This document shows, in pieces, positions 39,684 through 49,563 of a DNA stretch of 64,000 bases; within the stretch, counting starts at the first letter, position 1; every line of letters begins with the position of its first letter. The stretch is from contig UGUC01000003.1 in NCBI GenBank assembly GCA_900455155.1, forward strand, positions 248,001 through 312,000. The letters run 5' to 3'. Made by a program: the position numbers and the translations under genes. Source of the stretch: Providencia stuartii (lineage in GTDB: Bacteria > Pseudomonadota > Gammaproteobacteria > Enterobacterales > Enterobacteriaceae). The notes under the pieces are model-generated. The model was not told the DNA's origin, did not search any database, and saw nothing but the letters and a program-made list of their open reading frames with translations.

Positions 39684-40136
39684 CTAAGCGCTCTCTTTTT
39701 TATCCGCAATATGGCTGTAATCAGGACTTTCTAAAGCAATTAATTCATCCAGCAGTGCGGTTAATTGTTGCATTTTCTCCTGAGAAAATGCCTGCTCAAT
39801 TTTTTGATAGCCCTCTTCCACTTCTTGACGTGCTTTATCGTACAATGTTTGACCACTAGGCGTCAGAGAAACATAGAGCTTACGCTGATCATTGAGTGGC
39901 TTTAAGCGAAAAATTAACCCTTCCCGCTCCATACGAGTCAAAATCCCTGTCAAACTTGGACGAAGAATACAGGTTTGAACTGATAACTCATGGAAATCAA
40001 TAGAGCGTTTATCGGCAAGTACTCGGATAATACGCCATTGCTGTTCAGTCAAATTGTATGACTTTAAAATAGGGCGAAAGAACCCCATTGCGGTCTCTCT
40101 TGCCTGTAATAATGCAATTGTCAATGATTCATGCAT
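39684..40136 (-). CDS. hpaR: HpaR, MarR-family repressor of homoprotocatechuate degradation
   Basis: 150 aa from ATG 40136 (MHESLTIALLQARETAMGFFRP), collinear with E. coli HpaR (148 aa). The winged helix has the motif CILRPSLTGILTRMEREGLIFRLKPLNDQRKLYVSLT. It represses the divergent hpaG operon and itself, with aromatic pathway intermediates as inducers. An upstream in-frame start is rejected in favour of the family N-terminus. A perfect palindrome lies 35 bp upstream. Confidence 0.94.
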   Translation of the reverse strand: MHESLTIALLQARETAMGFFRPILKSYNLTEQQWRIIRVLADKRSIDFHELSVQTCILRPSLTGILTRMEREGLIFRLKPLNDQRKLYVSLTPSGQTLYDKARQEVEEGYQKIEQAFSQEKMQQLTALLDELIALESPDYSHIADKKESA

Positions 40137-40544
40137 AAGTTTAAAACTCACCACTCTAAAATGTTTATTTAATACCAATTAAATTGGTATTACACAATCT
40201 ATTGCGCCTTTACACCGCAAATTTACCCTTAGTGATAGCCTATTCTATCCACTTAAAACCAAGGTTAGCACGGTAAAATAACAATCACAAAGAAAAACCC
40301 CAAAATATTAATGAGTAAACAATTCAACAGCAAACCAAAAAGTTAATAAAAAGTTACAATAAAAATTCAAAAAAAATATCAGAATACTGAATATCAATGG
40401 GTTACATAAAAACCTTCTGAATATGTTAAAGAGATCACAATTAAAATTAACAATTTCTCTAGCCTATTGCCAATTACCACTTTATACATTATTAATATAT
40501 TAACAATCATTCGAAATCATCGTTTTCCTAATAAGGAGTTGTCA
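40137..40544. other. hpaR-hpaG divergent regulatory region
   Basis: 408 bases, strongly AT-rich. Contains the palindrome at 40171-40191 and a second, weaker one, TTAATATATTAA at 40492-40503, close to the hpaG start. The latter may be chance in such AT-rich DNA. No gene. Confidence 0.55.
40171..40191. promoter_or_regulatory. Perfect palindrome, probable HpaR operator
   Basis: 10-bp arms AATACCAATT and its exact complement, separated by one base, 35 bp upstream of the hpaR start. MarR-family dimers bind such palindromes. In E. coli HpaR has one site at its own promoter and one at the hpaG promoter. I see no second close copy near hpaG. Confidence 0.7.
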
Positions 40545-41174
40545 ATGAAAGGCACTGTATTTGCCGTTGCCCTCAATCATCAAAGCCAAGTGGCTCACTG
40601 GCATGAGGCATTCGGGCAAGCCCCTTATAAAACCCCACCAAAAACACCTGTGTGGTTTATAAAGCCGCGTAATACTCGGATCAATTCAGGGGAGCCTATT
40701 TTGCACCCTGCCGGTGAAGTGGTGCAAAGTGGTGCAACACTAGCACTGGTTATTGGTAAAGATGCACGTAAAGTCAGCCAGTCAGAAGCCAAAAATTATA
40801 TTGCGGGCTTTGCATTAGCAAATGAAGTCAGCCTACCTGAAGACTCATTTTATCGTCCTGCTATCAAAGCAAAATGCTGTGATAGTTTCTGCCCTATTGG
40901 GGAAATGGTTGAAACAACATTAACTGCCCCTGTCGACATTATCACCCTCATCAATGGTAAAGAAGCTGACCGTTGGTCTACAAAAGATCTGGTTCGTGAT
41001 GCCAGTGAGTTAGTTGCCGCACTCAGTGAATTTGCCACGTTAAAAGCGGGTGATGTGATACTGATGGGCACGCCTCATCAACGCGTCACCATTCAGCCTG
41101 GTGATGAAGTCACTGTTCAAGCAGAAGGCTTTCCGAGCCTAAGCAATAACGTTGTTGTGGCAGGAGGACAATAA
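40545..41174 (+). CDS. hpaG1: HpaG1, OPET decarboxylase/isomerase N-terminal-type subunit
   Basis: 209 aa from ATG 40545 (MKGTVFAVALNHQSQVAHW, AAGGAG site). Fumarylacetoacetate-hydrolase fold with PVWFIKPRNTRINSGEPI and LMGTPHQRVTIQPGDEV. In E. coli HpaG is one polypeptide with two repeats; here the repeats are separate genes, as in several other bacteria. It acts in the pathway from 5-carboxymethyl-2-hydroxymuconate through 5-oxo-pent-3-ene-1,2,5-tricarboxylate (OPET) to 2-hydroxyhepta-2,4-diene-1,7-dioate (HHDD). The stop overlaps the hpaG2 start (TAATG). Confidence 0.9.
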   Translation: MKGTVFAVALNHQSQVAHWHEAFGQAPYKTPPKTPVWFIKPRNTRINSGEPILHPAGEVVQSGATLALVIGKDARKVSQSEAKNYIAGFALANEVSLPEDSFYRPAIKAKCCDSFCPIGEMVETTLTAPVDIITLINGKEADRWSTKDLVRDASELVAALSEFATLKAGDVILMGTPHQRVTIQPGDEVTVQAEGFPSLSNNVVVAGGQ

Positions 41175-41941
41175 TGAAACACGCAAAAATTCGTTACCAA
41201 GGTACTGAGTATTCCGTTACGGTTGGTGAAAACGAGCAAATCACATTACCAAATGGCCAAGTTATTGCAGGCGATGATGCTAATGTTGAATGGTTACCTC
41301 CTGTTAGAGGCACACTGTTCGCACTGGGCTTAAATTATGCCGACCATGCTACTGAACTTGATTTCAAGCCACCTGAAGAGCCTCTGATTTTTATCAAAGC
41401 AGATAACACATTAACAGGCCATCGCCAAGTTTCAGTGCGCCCCGATAATGTTGACTATATGCATTATGAGTCAGAGCTTGTTGTGGTCATTGGTAAAGCG
41501 GCATACAAAGTATCACAAGAAGATGCGATGGATTATGTTGCAGGCTACACCGTATGTAATGATTATGCGATCCGTGACTATTTAGAAAATTACTATCGCC
41601 CCAACCTGCGTGTTAAAAGCCGTGACACTTTAACGCCTATCGGTCCATGGGTTATCGATAAAGATCAGGTTAAAGATCCCCATAACCTTGCGCTATATAC
41701 CTATGTAAACGGTGAGTTGCGCCAGAAAGGAACCACTGCTGATCTCATTTTCAATATCCCATTTTTAATTTCCTATCTCAGTGATTTTATGACACTGCAA
41801 CCGGGTGACATGATCGCAACAGGAACACCAAAAGGCCTTTCTGATGTCGTACCTGGTGATGAAGTGATCGTTGAAGTTGAGGGTGTAGGCCGGCTGATTA
41901 ACTATATTGTCAGCGAAAAAGAATATGAGGAACGAGTGTAA
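41174..41941 (+). CDS. hpaG2: HpaG2, OPET decarboxylase/HHDD isomerase C-terminal-type subunit
   Basis: 255 aa, same fold as hpaG1 but longer. Motifs are LFALGLNYADHATELDFKPPEEPLIFIKADNTLTGH, metal-binding MHYESELVVVIGK, and ATGTPKGLSDVVPGDEVIVEVEGVGRL. It carries the acidic metal ligands of the active site and pairs with HpaG1 in decarboxylation and isomerisation. Its stop overlaps the hpaE start by one base. Confidence 0.92.
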   Translation: MKHAKIRYQGTEYSVTVGENEQITLPNGQVIAGDDANVEWLPPVRGTLFALGLNYADHATELDFKPPEEPLIFIKADNTLTGHRQVSVRPDNVDYMHYESELVVVIGKAAYKVSQEDAMDYVAGYTVCNDYAIRDYLENYYRPNLRVKSRDTLTPIGPWVIDKDQVKDPHNLALYTYVNGELRQKGTTADLIFNIPFLISYLSDFMTLQPGDMIATGTPKGLSDVVPGDEVIVEVEGVGRLINYIVSEKEYEERV

Positions 41942-43407
41942 TGACTAAAATTAACCATTGGATCAATGGCAAAAATGTTGCCAGCAAAGAATATTTCCAA
42001 ACCACCAACCCTGCAACAGGTGAAGTACTCGCTGAAGTGGCTTCTGGTGGTCAAGATGAAATAAATCAAGCCGTTGCGGCAGCCAAAGAGGCATTCCCTA
42101 AATGGGCTAATACGCCAATGAAAGAGCGTGCTCGTTTGATGCGCCGTCTTGGTGAATTGATCGACCAAAACGTCCCTGAAATTGCAGAAATGGAAACTCA
42201 GGATACAGGTTTGCCAATTCATCAAACCAAAAATGTGTTGATCCCTCGTGCTTCACATAACTTTGAGTTTTTTGCCGAAGTCTGCCAACAGATGAATGGT
42301 CGTACCTACCCTGTTGACGACAAAATGATGAACTACACCCTGATCCAACCTGTTGGTGTCTGTGCACTGATCTCCCCTTGGAACGTGCCATTCATGACAG
42401 CAACATGGAAAACAGCACCTTGTTTAGCCCTAGGTAACACCGCTGTTTTAAAAATGTCTGAACTGTCACCATTATCAGCAAACCGTTTAGGTGAGCTGGC
42501 ATTAGAAGCGGGGATCCCTGCTGGCGTACTTAACGTTGTGCAAGGTTACGGCAGCACAGCAGGTGACGCTCTAGTCAAACACCATGACGTTCGTGCCGTT
42601 TCCTTTACTGGTGGAACAGCAACAGGCCGCGTGATCATGCAAAACGCGGGTCTGAAAAAATATTCGATGGAACTTGGCGGCAAATCCCCTGTTCTGATAT
42701 TTGAAGATGCCGATATCGAACGTGCATTAGATGCGGCTCTGTTTACCATTTTCTCAATTAATGGTGAACGTTGTACTGCCGGTTCTCGTATTTTCATCCA
42801 AGAAAGTATCTACCCTGAATTTGTTAAGCGCTTCGCTGAGCGCGCTAATCGCCTAATTGTCGGCGACCCAACGGATCCAAAAACACAAGTTGGTGCCCTG
42901 ATCAGTGAACAGCATTGGAACAAGGTATCCGGCTATATTCGCCTTGGTGTAGAAGAAGGGGCAACATTACTGGCTGGTGGCCCAGACAAGCCAACCGACC
43001 TACCTGCACATCTGAAAAATGGTAACTTCTTACGCCCGACCGTATTAGCAGATGTCGATAACCGTATGCGTGTTGCGCAAGAAGAGATCTTTGGGCCAGT
43101 TGCCTGCTTGATCCCATTCAAGTCAGAAGAAGATGGCCTACGTATGGCAAATGATGTTGAGTATGGTCTCGCATCTTATATTTGGACACAAGATGTCAGC
43201 AAGATCCTCCGCTTATCACGCAACATTGAAGCCGGTATGGTGTTTGTTAATACACAAAACGTACGTGATTTACGTCAACCATTTGGTGGCGTTAAAGCCT
43301 CTGGTGTTGGTCGTGAAGGCGGTGAATATAGCTTTGAAGTTTTTGCAGAAATGAAGAACGTTTGTATTTCCTTCGGGGATCACAACATTCCTCGTTGGGG
43401 TGTTTAA
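41941..43407 (+). CDS. hpaE: HpaE, 5-carboxymethyl-2-hydroxymuconate semialdehyde dehydrogenase
   Basis: 488 aa aldehyde dehydrogenase, NAD-dependent. Motifs are CALISPWNVPFMTATWKTAPCLALGN, SFTGGTATGR, catalytic Glu in SMELGGKSPVLIFEDAD and catalytic Cys in INGERCTAGSRIF, with an end FEVFAEMKNVCISFGDHNIPRWGV characteristic of HpaE. It oxidises the ring-cleavage semialdehyde to 5-carboxymethyl-2-hydroxymuconate. Frame intact. Confidence 0.95.
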   Translation: MTKINHWINGKNVASKEYFQTTNPATGEVLAEVASGGQDEINQAVAAAKEAFPKWANTPMKERARLMRRLGELIDQNVPEIAEMETQDTGLPIHQTKNVLIPRASHNFEFFAEVCQQMNGRTYPVDDKMMNYTLIQPVGVCALISPWNVPFMTATWKTAPCLALGNTAVLKMSELSPLSANRLGELALEAGIPAGVLNVVQGYGSTAGDALVKHHDVRAVSFTGGTATGRVIMQNAGLKKYSMELGGKSPVLIFEDADIERALDAALFTIFSINGERCTAGSRIFIQESIYPEFVKRFAERANRLIVGDPTDPKTQVGALISEQHWNKVSGYIRLGVEEGATLLAGGPDKPTDLPAHLKNGNFLRPTVLADVDNRMRVAQEEIFGPVACLIPFKSEEDGLRMANDVEYGLASYIWTQDVSKILRLSRNIEAGMVFVNTQNVRDLRQPFGGVKASGVGREGGEYSFEVFAEMKNVCISFGDHNIPRWGV

Positions 43408-43477
43408 TTTATTGAGATATTTAGTTTATTGGAAATTCAATAATAAATATTTAATCTAACTTATGCCCTAAATAATT

Positions 43478-43515
43478 CGGGCTGTAGCGAAAAATCACTC
43501 ACACGCTACAGCTCG
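43478..43515 (+). other. Stem-loop between hpaE and hpaD
   Basis: 12-bp inverted repeat with one wobble (core GCTGTAGCG / CGCTACAGC), loop about 14 bases, no T-run after it. It lies inside the presumed operon, 27 bases before hpaD. Confidence 0.5.
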
Positions 43516-43541
43516 AAATATCACGGGGGAGGTAAAAACTT

Positions 43542-44424
43542 ATGGGTAAATTAGCACTTGCGGCAAAAATAACGCATGTTCCATCCATGTACTTGTCAGA
43601 ATTACCCGGCAAACATCATGGCTGCCGCCAATCCGCCATTGACGGTCATAAAGAGATCAGCCGCCGCTGCCGCGAACTTGGTGTTGATACTATTATTGTT
43701 TTTGATACTCACTGGTTAGTTAACAGTGCATATCACATCAACTGTGCCGATCACTTTAAAGGGATCTATACGAGTAACGAACTCCCCTCATTTTATTCGT
43801 GATATGGAATATGAATATGATGGTAACTCCGAGCTTGGTCGCATGATCGGTGAAGAAGCCCGTAAACTAGGCGTTCGTGCTCAATCCCACGAAATCCCAA
43901 GCCTAACGTTAGAATATGCCACCTTAGTTCCTATGCGCTATATGAATAGTGATCGCCACTTTAAAGTGATCTCTATTTCTGCATTTTGCACCTCTCACAG
44001 TTTTGAAGACAGCCGTAAATTAGGCGAAGCCGTACTCACAGCCATCGAAAAATATGATGGCACGGTTGCCGTACTCGCGAGTGGCTCATTATCGCATCGC
44101 TTTATTGATGACCATCGTGCAGAAGAAGGGATGAACAATTATACCCGTGAATTTGATGAGCAAATGGATAAGCGTGTCGTCAAATTGTGGCGTGAAGGCC
44201 GTTTTAGTGAGTTCTGTAAGATGCTGCCGGAATACGCTGACTACTGTTATGGCGAAGGTCATATGCACGATACGGTGATGCTATTAGGCATGCTAGGTTG
44301 GGATAAATATGCAGAAAAAGTTGAAGTGCTGACCGATTTGTTCGCCAGTTCAGGTACCGGACAAATTAACGCTATTTTCCCGTTGCCAAGCTATATCACC
44401 GATAAACAAAAAGTCAGTGCGTAA
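43542..44424 (+). CDS. hpaD: HpaD, homoprotocatechuate 2,3-dioxygenase, frame broken by one extra C
   Basis: Class III extradiol ring-cleaving dioxygenase that opens 3,4-dihydroxyphenylacetate. N-terminal KITHVPSMYLSELPGKHHGCRQ, then DTIIVFDTHWLVNSAYHINCADHFKGIYTSNELP. The given frame then reads SFYS-stop at 43802. Taking one C from CCCC at 43784-43787 restores NELPHFIRDMEYEYDGNSELG and continues through ASGSLSHRF (catalytic-site His) to 44424, 293 aa in all. GGGGGAGG precedes the ATG. Confidence 0.93.
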
Positions 44425-44433
44425 GGAGTCGTC

Positions 44434-44815
44434 ATGCCGCATTTTATTGCTGAGTGTACCGACAATATCCGTGAACAAGCGAATTTGCCTGAGCTATTTT
44501 CCAAGGTAAATAGTGCATTAGCAGGAACTGGTATTTTTCCTTTAGGCGGCATTCGTAGCCGTGCTATTTGGTTAGATACTTGGCAGATGGCTGATGGTAA
44601 ACATGATTACGCCTTTGTCCATATGACACTCAAAATTGGTTCAGGGCGTTCTCTTGAAGATCGTCAAAAAAACAGGTGAGATGCTATTTACCCTCATCAA
44701 AGAACACTTTGCTCAGTTAATGAGTGATAGGTATCTCGCTCTATCATTTACCATGGAAGAGCTTGATCCCGTGTTGAATTACAAACAAAACAATGTTCAC
44801 GCTTTATTTAAATAA
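44434..44815 (+). CDS. hpaF: HpaF, 5-carboxymethyl-2-hydroxymuconate isomerase, frame broken by one extra A
   Basis: Small tautomerase-superfamily enzyme that isomerises CHM before OPET decarboxylation; Pro1 of MPHFIAECTDNIREQANLP is the catalytic base. In the given frame it stops at 44679 after DRQKNR. Reducing the seven-A run at 44666-44672 to six gives DRQKTGEMLFTLIKEHFAQL and an end at 44815: 126 aa, exactly the E. coli length. AAGGAG site; 9 bp after hpaD. Confidence 0.94.
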
Positions 44816-44824
44816 GGAAGCCTG

Positions 44825-46052
44825 ATGCCGACGCCATTCGATAAACAGATCCCTCGCTACTTGATCCCATTATTAGGGTCACTGGTTGCATTTGGGCCAT
44901 TATCGATAGATATGTATCTGCCTGCTCTGCCGCAAATGGGAAATGACCTCCAGGCGAGCCAAGGGCAGATGCAGTATACACTCGGCGCATTCTTTGCTGG
45001 CTTCTGTATTGGCATGTTGTTTTATGGGCCACTCAGCGACATTCTTGGTCGCCGTAAGATGCTGTTAAGTGGCCTAACTATTTTTACGCTCGCAAGTTTA
45101 CTGTGCGCGCAAGCCTCTTCGGCTGACGCATTAATTGCTTTTCGTGCGTTACAAGCCTTCGGTAGTGGAGCCGCCATTGTCATGGCACGAGCCATTGCTC
45201 GAGACGTTTACCCAACAGGTGAACTGCCTAAAGTTTTATCTTTGATGACGTTAGTCACTATGATAGCGCCCTTACTGGCTCCCCCTACTCGGTGGCTTTT
45301 TATTAATTCACTTTCAGTGGCAAGCGATCTTCTATCTTCTTGCACTGATAGGTCTTTGTTCTGCAAGTTGTATTTTCTTCTTGCTTCCTGAAACCTTGAC
45401 ACCGCAGAAAGAATCTAAAAATTTACTCAGTGTCGCGTTTCAAAATTACGCTCAAGTTTTAAGCGATAGAGAAGCACTGAGTATTATCGGTACGATGGCC
45501 TTCTCTTTTGCGGGTATGTTTGCCTTTATCAGCGGCTCTCCCTTTGTTTATATCAACTATTTTGGCGTATCGGAGCAGCACTACGGTTTATTATTCGGCT
45601 GTAATATTCTCGGGATGATAGTGGTATTACTACTGAATGTCAGACTGCTCAAAGTATACAGTTTAACTCGCATACTCTGCCTACAAAGTGGTGCGCAATT
45701 ACTGTTTGGGCTATTACTACTCATTTTCTACCAGCAAAGCCTGCCTATTATTGTTATTCTGGTGGTGCTGTTTTTATCGATGGTCAATGCTATCGGTACA
45801 AATAGCTTATCACTGTTATTGCAGCATCGAGGAAAAATTGCCGGTAGCGCCAGTGCGCTTGCTATTTCGATTCAATTTGCATTGGCGGCGCTGGCAAGTG
45901 TTGCAGTTTCTGTACTACAGGATGAATCCCCATTTGCTATGGCACTGGTTATGGCTGTCTGTGCCGGATTAAGTTTCACAAGCCAACGTTTCTCGGCTAA
46001 AAATGTCCGCTCACAGTTAGTCTCAGTGCCTTCGGAGAAAAAAGAAAAATGA
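44825..46052 (+). CDS. Bcr/CflA-type MFS transporter within the hpa operon, frame broken by one extra C
   Basis: About 408 aa, twelve transmembrane helices. The N-terminal GPLSIDMYLPALPQMGNDLQASQGQMQYTLGAFFAGFCIGMLFYGPLSDILGRRKMLLSGL is the Bcr/CflA drug-exporter signature. At the five-C run 45281-45285 the given frame derails; with four Cs it continues LAPLLGGFLLIHFQWQAIFYLL into LPETLTPQKESKNLL and on to 46052. It lies between hpaF and the semialdehyde dehydrogenase (stop and start overlap, ATGA), so it may export a toxic pathway aromatic or semialdehyde. Substrate unproven. Confidence 0.85.
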
Positions 46053-47517
46053 GTATCAATGTCAATTCTACCTTATTCCGCCAGCAGGCTTATATCAACG
46101 GTCAATGGGTTAACGCCAACGACAATAGTCAATTCGATGTCACTAACCCTGCGAACGGTGAAGTCATTGCAAAAGTCAGTAATGTAGGTGCAGCACAAAC
46201 CCAACAAGCGATTGATGCTGCGGAAAAAGCCCTACCCGCTTGGCGTGCTAAAAGTGCCAAAGAGCGTAGCCAAATTCTTAATAAGTGGTTCCAATTGATG
46301 ATGGAAAACCAAAAAGAGCTTGCAGAGCTACTCAGTTGGGAGCAAGGCAAATCCATCACAGAATCAATGGGGGAAATCGCCTATGGTGCAAGCTTTATTG
46401 AGTGGTTTGCCGAGGAAGGTAAACGCGTTTATGGCGAAACAATCCCATCTCCACTTCCTGGTCGCCGCTTAGTGACGATTAAACAGCCTGTGGGTGTGGT
46501 CGCTGCGATTACGCCATGGAACTTCCCAAATGCCATGATCACCCGTAAGGTTGGCCCAGCACTGGCGGCAGGATGTACGATGGTACTGAAACCTGCGGCT
46601 GAGACCCCATTATCAGCATTAGCACTAGCAGCATTAGGTGAAGAAGCTGGTATCCCAGCAGGGGTGTTCAACATCGTGCCAGGTACAGATGCAAAAGCCA
46701 TTGGTGGTGTACTCACATCAAGTCCTGTTGTTCGTAAAACTGACTTTCACTGGCTCCACACGTGTTGGCAAATTACTGATGGCACAATGTGCCGATACAG
46801 TGAAAAAGCTATCATTGGAACTCGGTGGCAATGCGCCTTTTATCGTGTTTGACGATGCCGACCTTGATGCCGCCGTACAGGGCGCATTAGCGGCTAAATT
46901 CCGCAACAGCGGGCAAACCTGTGTTTGTGCTAACCGTATTTTAGTTCAAGAAGGCGTCTATGATGAATTTGCTAAACGCTTAGCAAAAGCAGTCACTGAG
47001 CTAAAAATCGGCCCAGCAACTCAAGCCGATTCACAACAAGGCCCTCTGATTAACCAAGCTGCGGTTGATAAAGTCACCGAGCATATTGCAGATGCGGTTT
47101 CTAAAGGCGCACGCGTACTGGCAGGCGGTAAACCTGCTTCATTAGGCGGATTGTTCTTCGAGCCAACCGTATTAGCAGACGTCACCGAATCTATGATCGT
47201 CGCCAAAGAAGAGACTTTTGGTCCATTGGCGCCTCTGTTTAAGTTCCGCGATGAACAAGAAGCCATTGATTTAGCAAATGATACCGAATTTGGTCTGGCT
47301 TCCTATTTCTATTCTAGAGATATCGGCCGCATCTACCGTGTTGCAGAAGCACTCGAAAGCGGCATGGTCGGTATCAATGAAGGCATTATCTCAAATGAAG
47401 TTGCCCCCATTTGGTGGCATTAAGCAGTCAGGGCTGGGGCGTGAAGGTTCACGTTACGGAATTGAAGACTATCTGGAAGTGAAATATCTCTGCTTCGGTG
47501 GGCTATCTACAAACTAA
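46049..47517 (+). CDS. Succinate-semialdehyde dehydrogenase within the hpa operon, frame broken twice
   Basis: 488 aa after correction. GabD/Sad-type aldehyde dehydrogenase: [66 protein letters not shown] (catalytic Glu), [14 protein letters not shown] (catalytic Cys), [29 protein letters not shown]. Extra A in 46736-46739 (VVRKTDFHW instead of VVRKLTFTG) and extra C in 47404-47408 (APIWWH instead of APFGGIKQ). HpaI releases succinate semialdehyde, and this enzyme would oxidise it to succinate, completing the pathway inside one operon. Confidence 0.92.
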
Positions 47518-47537
47518 TTTGACCTTTACAGATTAGC

Positions 47538-47557
47538 GCACTGCCATCTGGCAGTGC
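47538..47557 (+). other. Stem-loop between the semialdehyde dehydrogenase gene and hpaH
   Basis: Perfect 9-bp inverted repeat GCACTGCCA / TGGCAGTGC with a two-base spacer, then GGGTTAG without a T-run. It sits in the 102-base gap before hpaH. Confidence 0.5.
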
Positions 47558-47619
47558 GGGTTAGAAAGCGCCCAACGTTTCTTGCGTGATAAGCAGAGTT
47601 CAACAGGAGCAATACTCGC

Positions 47620-48423
47620 ATGTTACAAAAAGATGTCATATCGCAAGTTGCACAGCGCCTTAATCAGGCCGAGAAAACACGTGAACAGATCCGTCAGATT
47701 TCATTGGATCATCCACAAATCACCATTGAAGACGCATACGCTATTCAACGTGAATGGGTTGGCCTAAAAATCGCTGAAGGTCGTTCACTGAAAGGCCATA
47801 AAATTGGCTTAACATCGAAAGCTATGCAGGCTAGTTCTCAAATTGATGAACCTGACTACGGTGCACTTCTCGACGATATGTTTTTTGACGATGGTTGTGA
47901 AATTCCAACAGATCGTTTTATCGTTCCACGTATTGAAGTTGAGCTAGCATTTGTTTTAGCAAAACCCTTAAGTGGCCCAAACTGCACCCTGTTTGATGTT
48001 TATAACGCAACTGATTATGTCATACCGGCACTTGAGCTTATCGATGCCCGTTGCCACGGTATTGATCCTGAAACAAAGCGCCCACGCAAAGTATTCGATA
48101 CCATTTCAGATAATGCGGCGAATGCGGCGGTGATCTTAGGGGGGAGACCAATCAAACCTCGCGACCTTGATTTACGATGGATCAGTGCATTGCTGTACCG
48201 TAACGGTGTTATTGAAGAGTCTGGCGTCGCGGCTGCGGTACTTAACCACCCTGCAAACGGGGTTGCTTGGCTGGCAAATAAACTCGCGCCACACAACGTC
48301 CAACTAGAAGCTGGCCAAATCATTTTAGGTGGCTCATTTACTCGACCGGTTCCTGCTCGTAAAGGGGATGTATTTCATGTGGACTACGGCGTGATGGGTT
48401 CCGTCAGTTGCCGCTTCGTATAA
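47620..48423 (+). CDS. hpaH: HpaH, 2-oxo-hept-3-ene-1,7-dioate hydratase
   Basis: 267 aa, hydratase/decarboxylase family related to MhpD. Motifs are [44 protein letters not shown] (metal-binding Glu residues) and [36 protein letters not shown]. It adds water to give 4-hydroxy-2-oxoheptane-1,7-dioate, the substrate of HpaI. Start ATG 47620. hpaI follows after 10 bases. Confidence 0.95.
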   Translation: MLQKDVISQVAQRLNQAEKTREQIRQISLDHPQITIEDAYAIQREWVGLKIAEGRSLKGHKIGLTSKAMQASSQIDEPDYGALLDDMFFDDGCEIPTDRFIVPRIEVELAFVLAKPLSGPNCTLFDVYNATDYVIPALELIDARCHGIDPETKRPRKVFDTISDNAANAAVILGGRPIKPRDLDLRWISALLYRNGVIEESGVAAAVLNHPANGVAWLANKLAPHNVQLEAGQIILGGSFTRPVPARKGDVFHVDYGVMGSVSCRFV

Positions 48424-48433
48424 GGAGATCATC

Positions 48434-49240
48434 GTGGATATCCTACAAAATAAATTTAAACATGCACTAAAAGAAGGTCGACCACAAATCGGTTTATGGC
48501 TGGGGCTATGCAGCTCATATAGTGCTGAATTGGTGGCTGGAGCAGGTTTTGACTGGCTACTGATTGATGGTGAACACGCTCCTAATAATGTACAAACAAT
48601 ATTAACTCAATTACAGGCAATCGCACCTTATCCATCGCAGCCGGTTGTACGTCCACCTTGGAATGATCCTGTCATTATTAAACAGTTATTGGATATTGGG
48701 GCACAAACATTATTACTGCCTATGGTGCAAAATGCAGAGCAAGCACAGCAAGCTGTTCGCGCCACACGTTACCCTCCGGCGGGGATCCGCGGTGTGGGGA
48801 GCGCTCTAGCACGTGCATCACGTTGGAATCGTATTCCTAATTATCTGCAACGGGCCAATGATGAGATGTGTGTCATTGTGCAAGTCGAAACCCGTGAAGC
48901 TATCAATAATCTTTCGGAAATATTACAAGTCCAAGGGATCGATGGCGTCTTTATTGGGCCAGCTGATCTCAGTGCAGACATGGGCTATTCAGGTAATCCA
49001 AATCATCCCGAAGTGAAGGCAGTCATCGAAAAGGCTATTGTCCAAATTCGTGCTGCGGGTATTGCCCCTGGTATTTTAATGGCAGCGCCAGACGTCGCTG
49101 AACATTATTTAAAATTAGGTGCACTATTTGTTGCGGTTGGTGTGGATACAACATTGCTAGCGCGTAGCGCAGAAGCATTAGCGGCTCGCTTTGGCAATAC
49201 CGTTTCTGAAGTGACATCTAACACACCCAGTGTGTATTAG
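48434..49240 (+). CDS. hpaI: HpaI, 4-hydroxy-2-oxoheptane-1,7-dioate aldolase
   Basis: 268 aa class II (metal-dependent) pyruvate aldolase of the HpcH/HpaI family. Motifs are [68 protein letters not shown] and [15 protein letters not shown]. It cleaves to pyruvate and succinate semialdehyde. Start is GTG 48434 with AAGGAG upstream. About 324 bases without a gene separate it from hpaX. Confidence 0.95.
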   Translation: MDILQNKFKHALKEGRPQIGLWLGLCSSYSAELVAGAGFDWLLIDGEHAPNNVQTILTQLQAIAPYPSQPVVRPPWNDPVIIKQLLDIGAQTLLLPMVQNAEQAQQAVRATRYPPAGIRGVGSALARASRWNRIPNYLQRANDEMCVIVQVETREAINNLSEILQVQGIDGVFIGPADLSADMGYSGNPNHPEVKAVIEKAIVQIRAAGIAPGILMAAPDVAEHYLKLGALFVAVGVDTTLLARSAEALAARFGNTVSEVTSNTPSVY

Positions 49241-49563
49241 TGATTTGCAATACAGTAGTAAACACCCAAAGCCATTAAGATAACTCGATCTTTCGGTTGT
49301 AAATACTTCGAGTTTGTCTCTAAGCGCTAAGCAAAAATCGCCGAGGAGCATGGATTATTGTGTGACTCGGATAGATGAGCAAGAGCGAATAATGAAACAA
49401 CTTGGAATATGGCAAACCAATTACCCTACAAATATCAATCTGGTGGCTAAGGGAAAACAACATTAACAACCCTGTACCTACGGGGCAGACATGTTATATG
49501 GCTGCCTAAGAGCTTTTTGTACCCATAATAGCATTAAATGCATATAAATGAGGGAATTACAAA
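49241..49563. other. Gap between hpaI and hpaX
   Basis: 323 bases without a recognisable gene. Probably contains the end of the hpaGEDFHI transcript and a separate promoter for hpaX. GAGGGAAT before ATG 49564 is the hpaX ribosome site. Confidence 0.5.

Noticed and set aside
40492..40503. Palindrome TTAATATATTAA as a second HpaR operator
   Set aside because: It shares no clear bases with the hpaR-side palindrome beyond AT-richness and is likely chance. Kept only as a note in the regulatory region.
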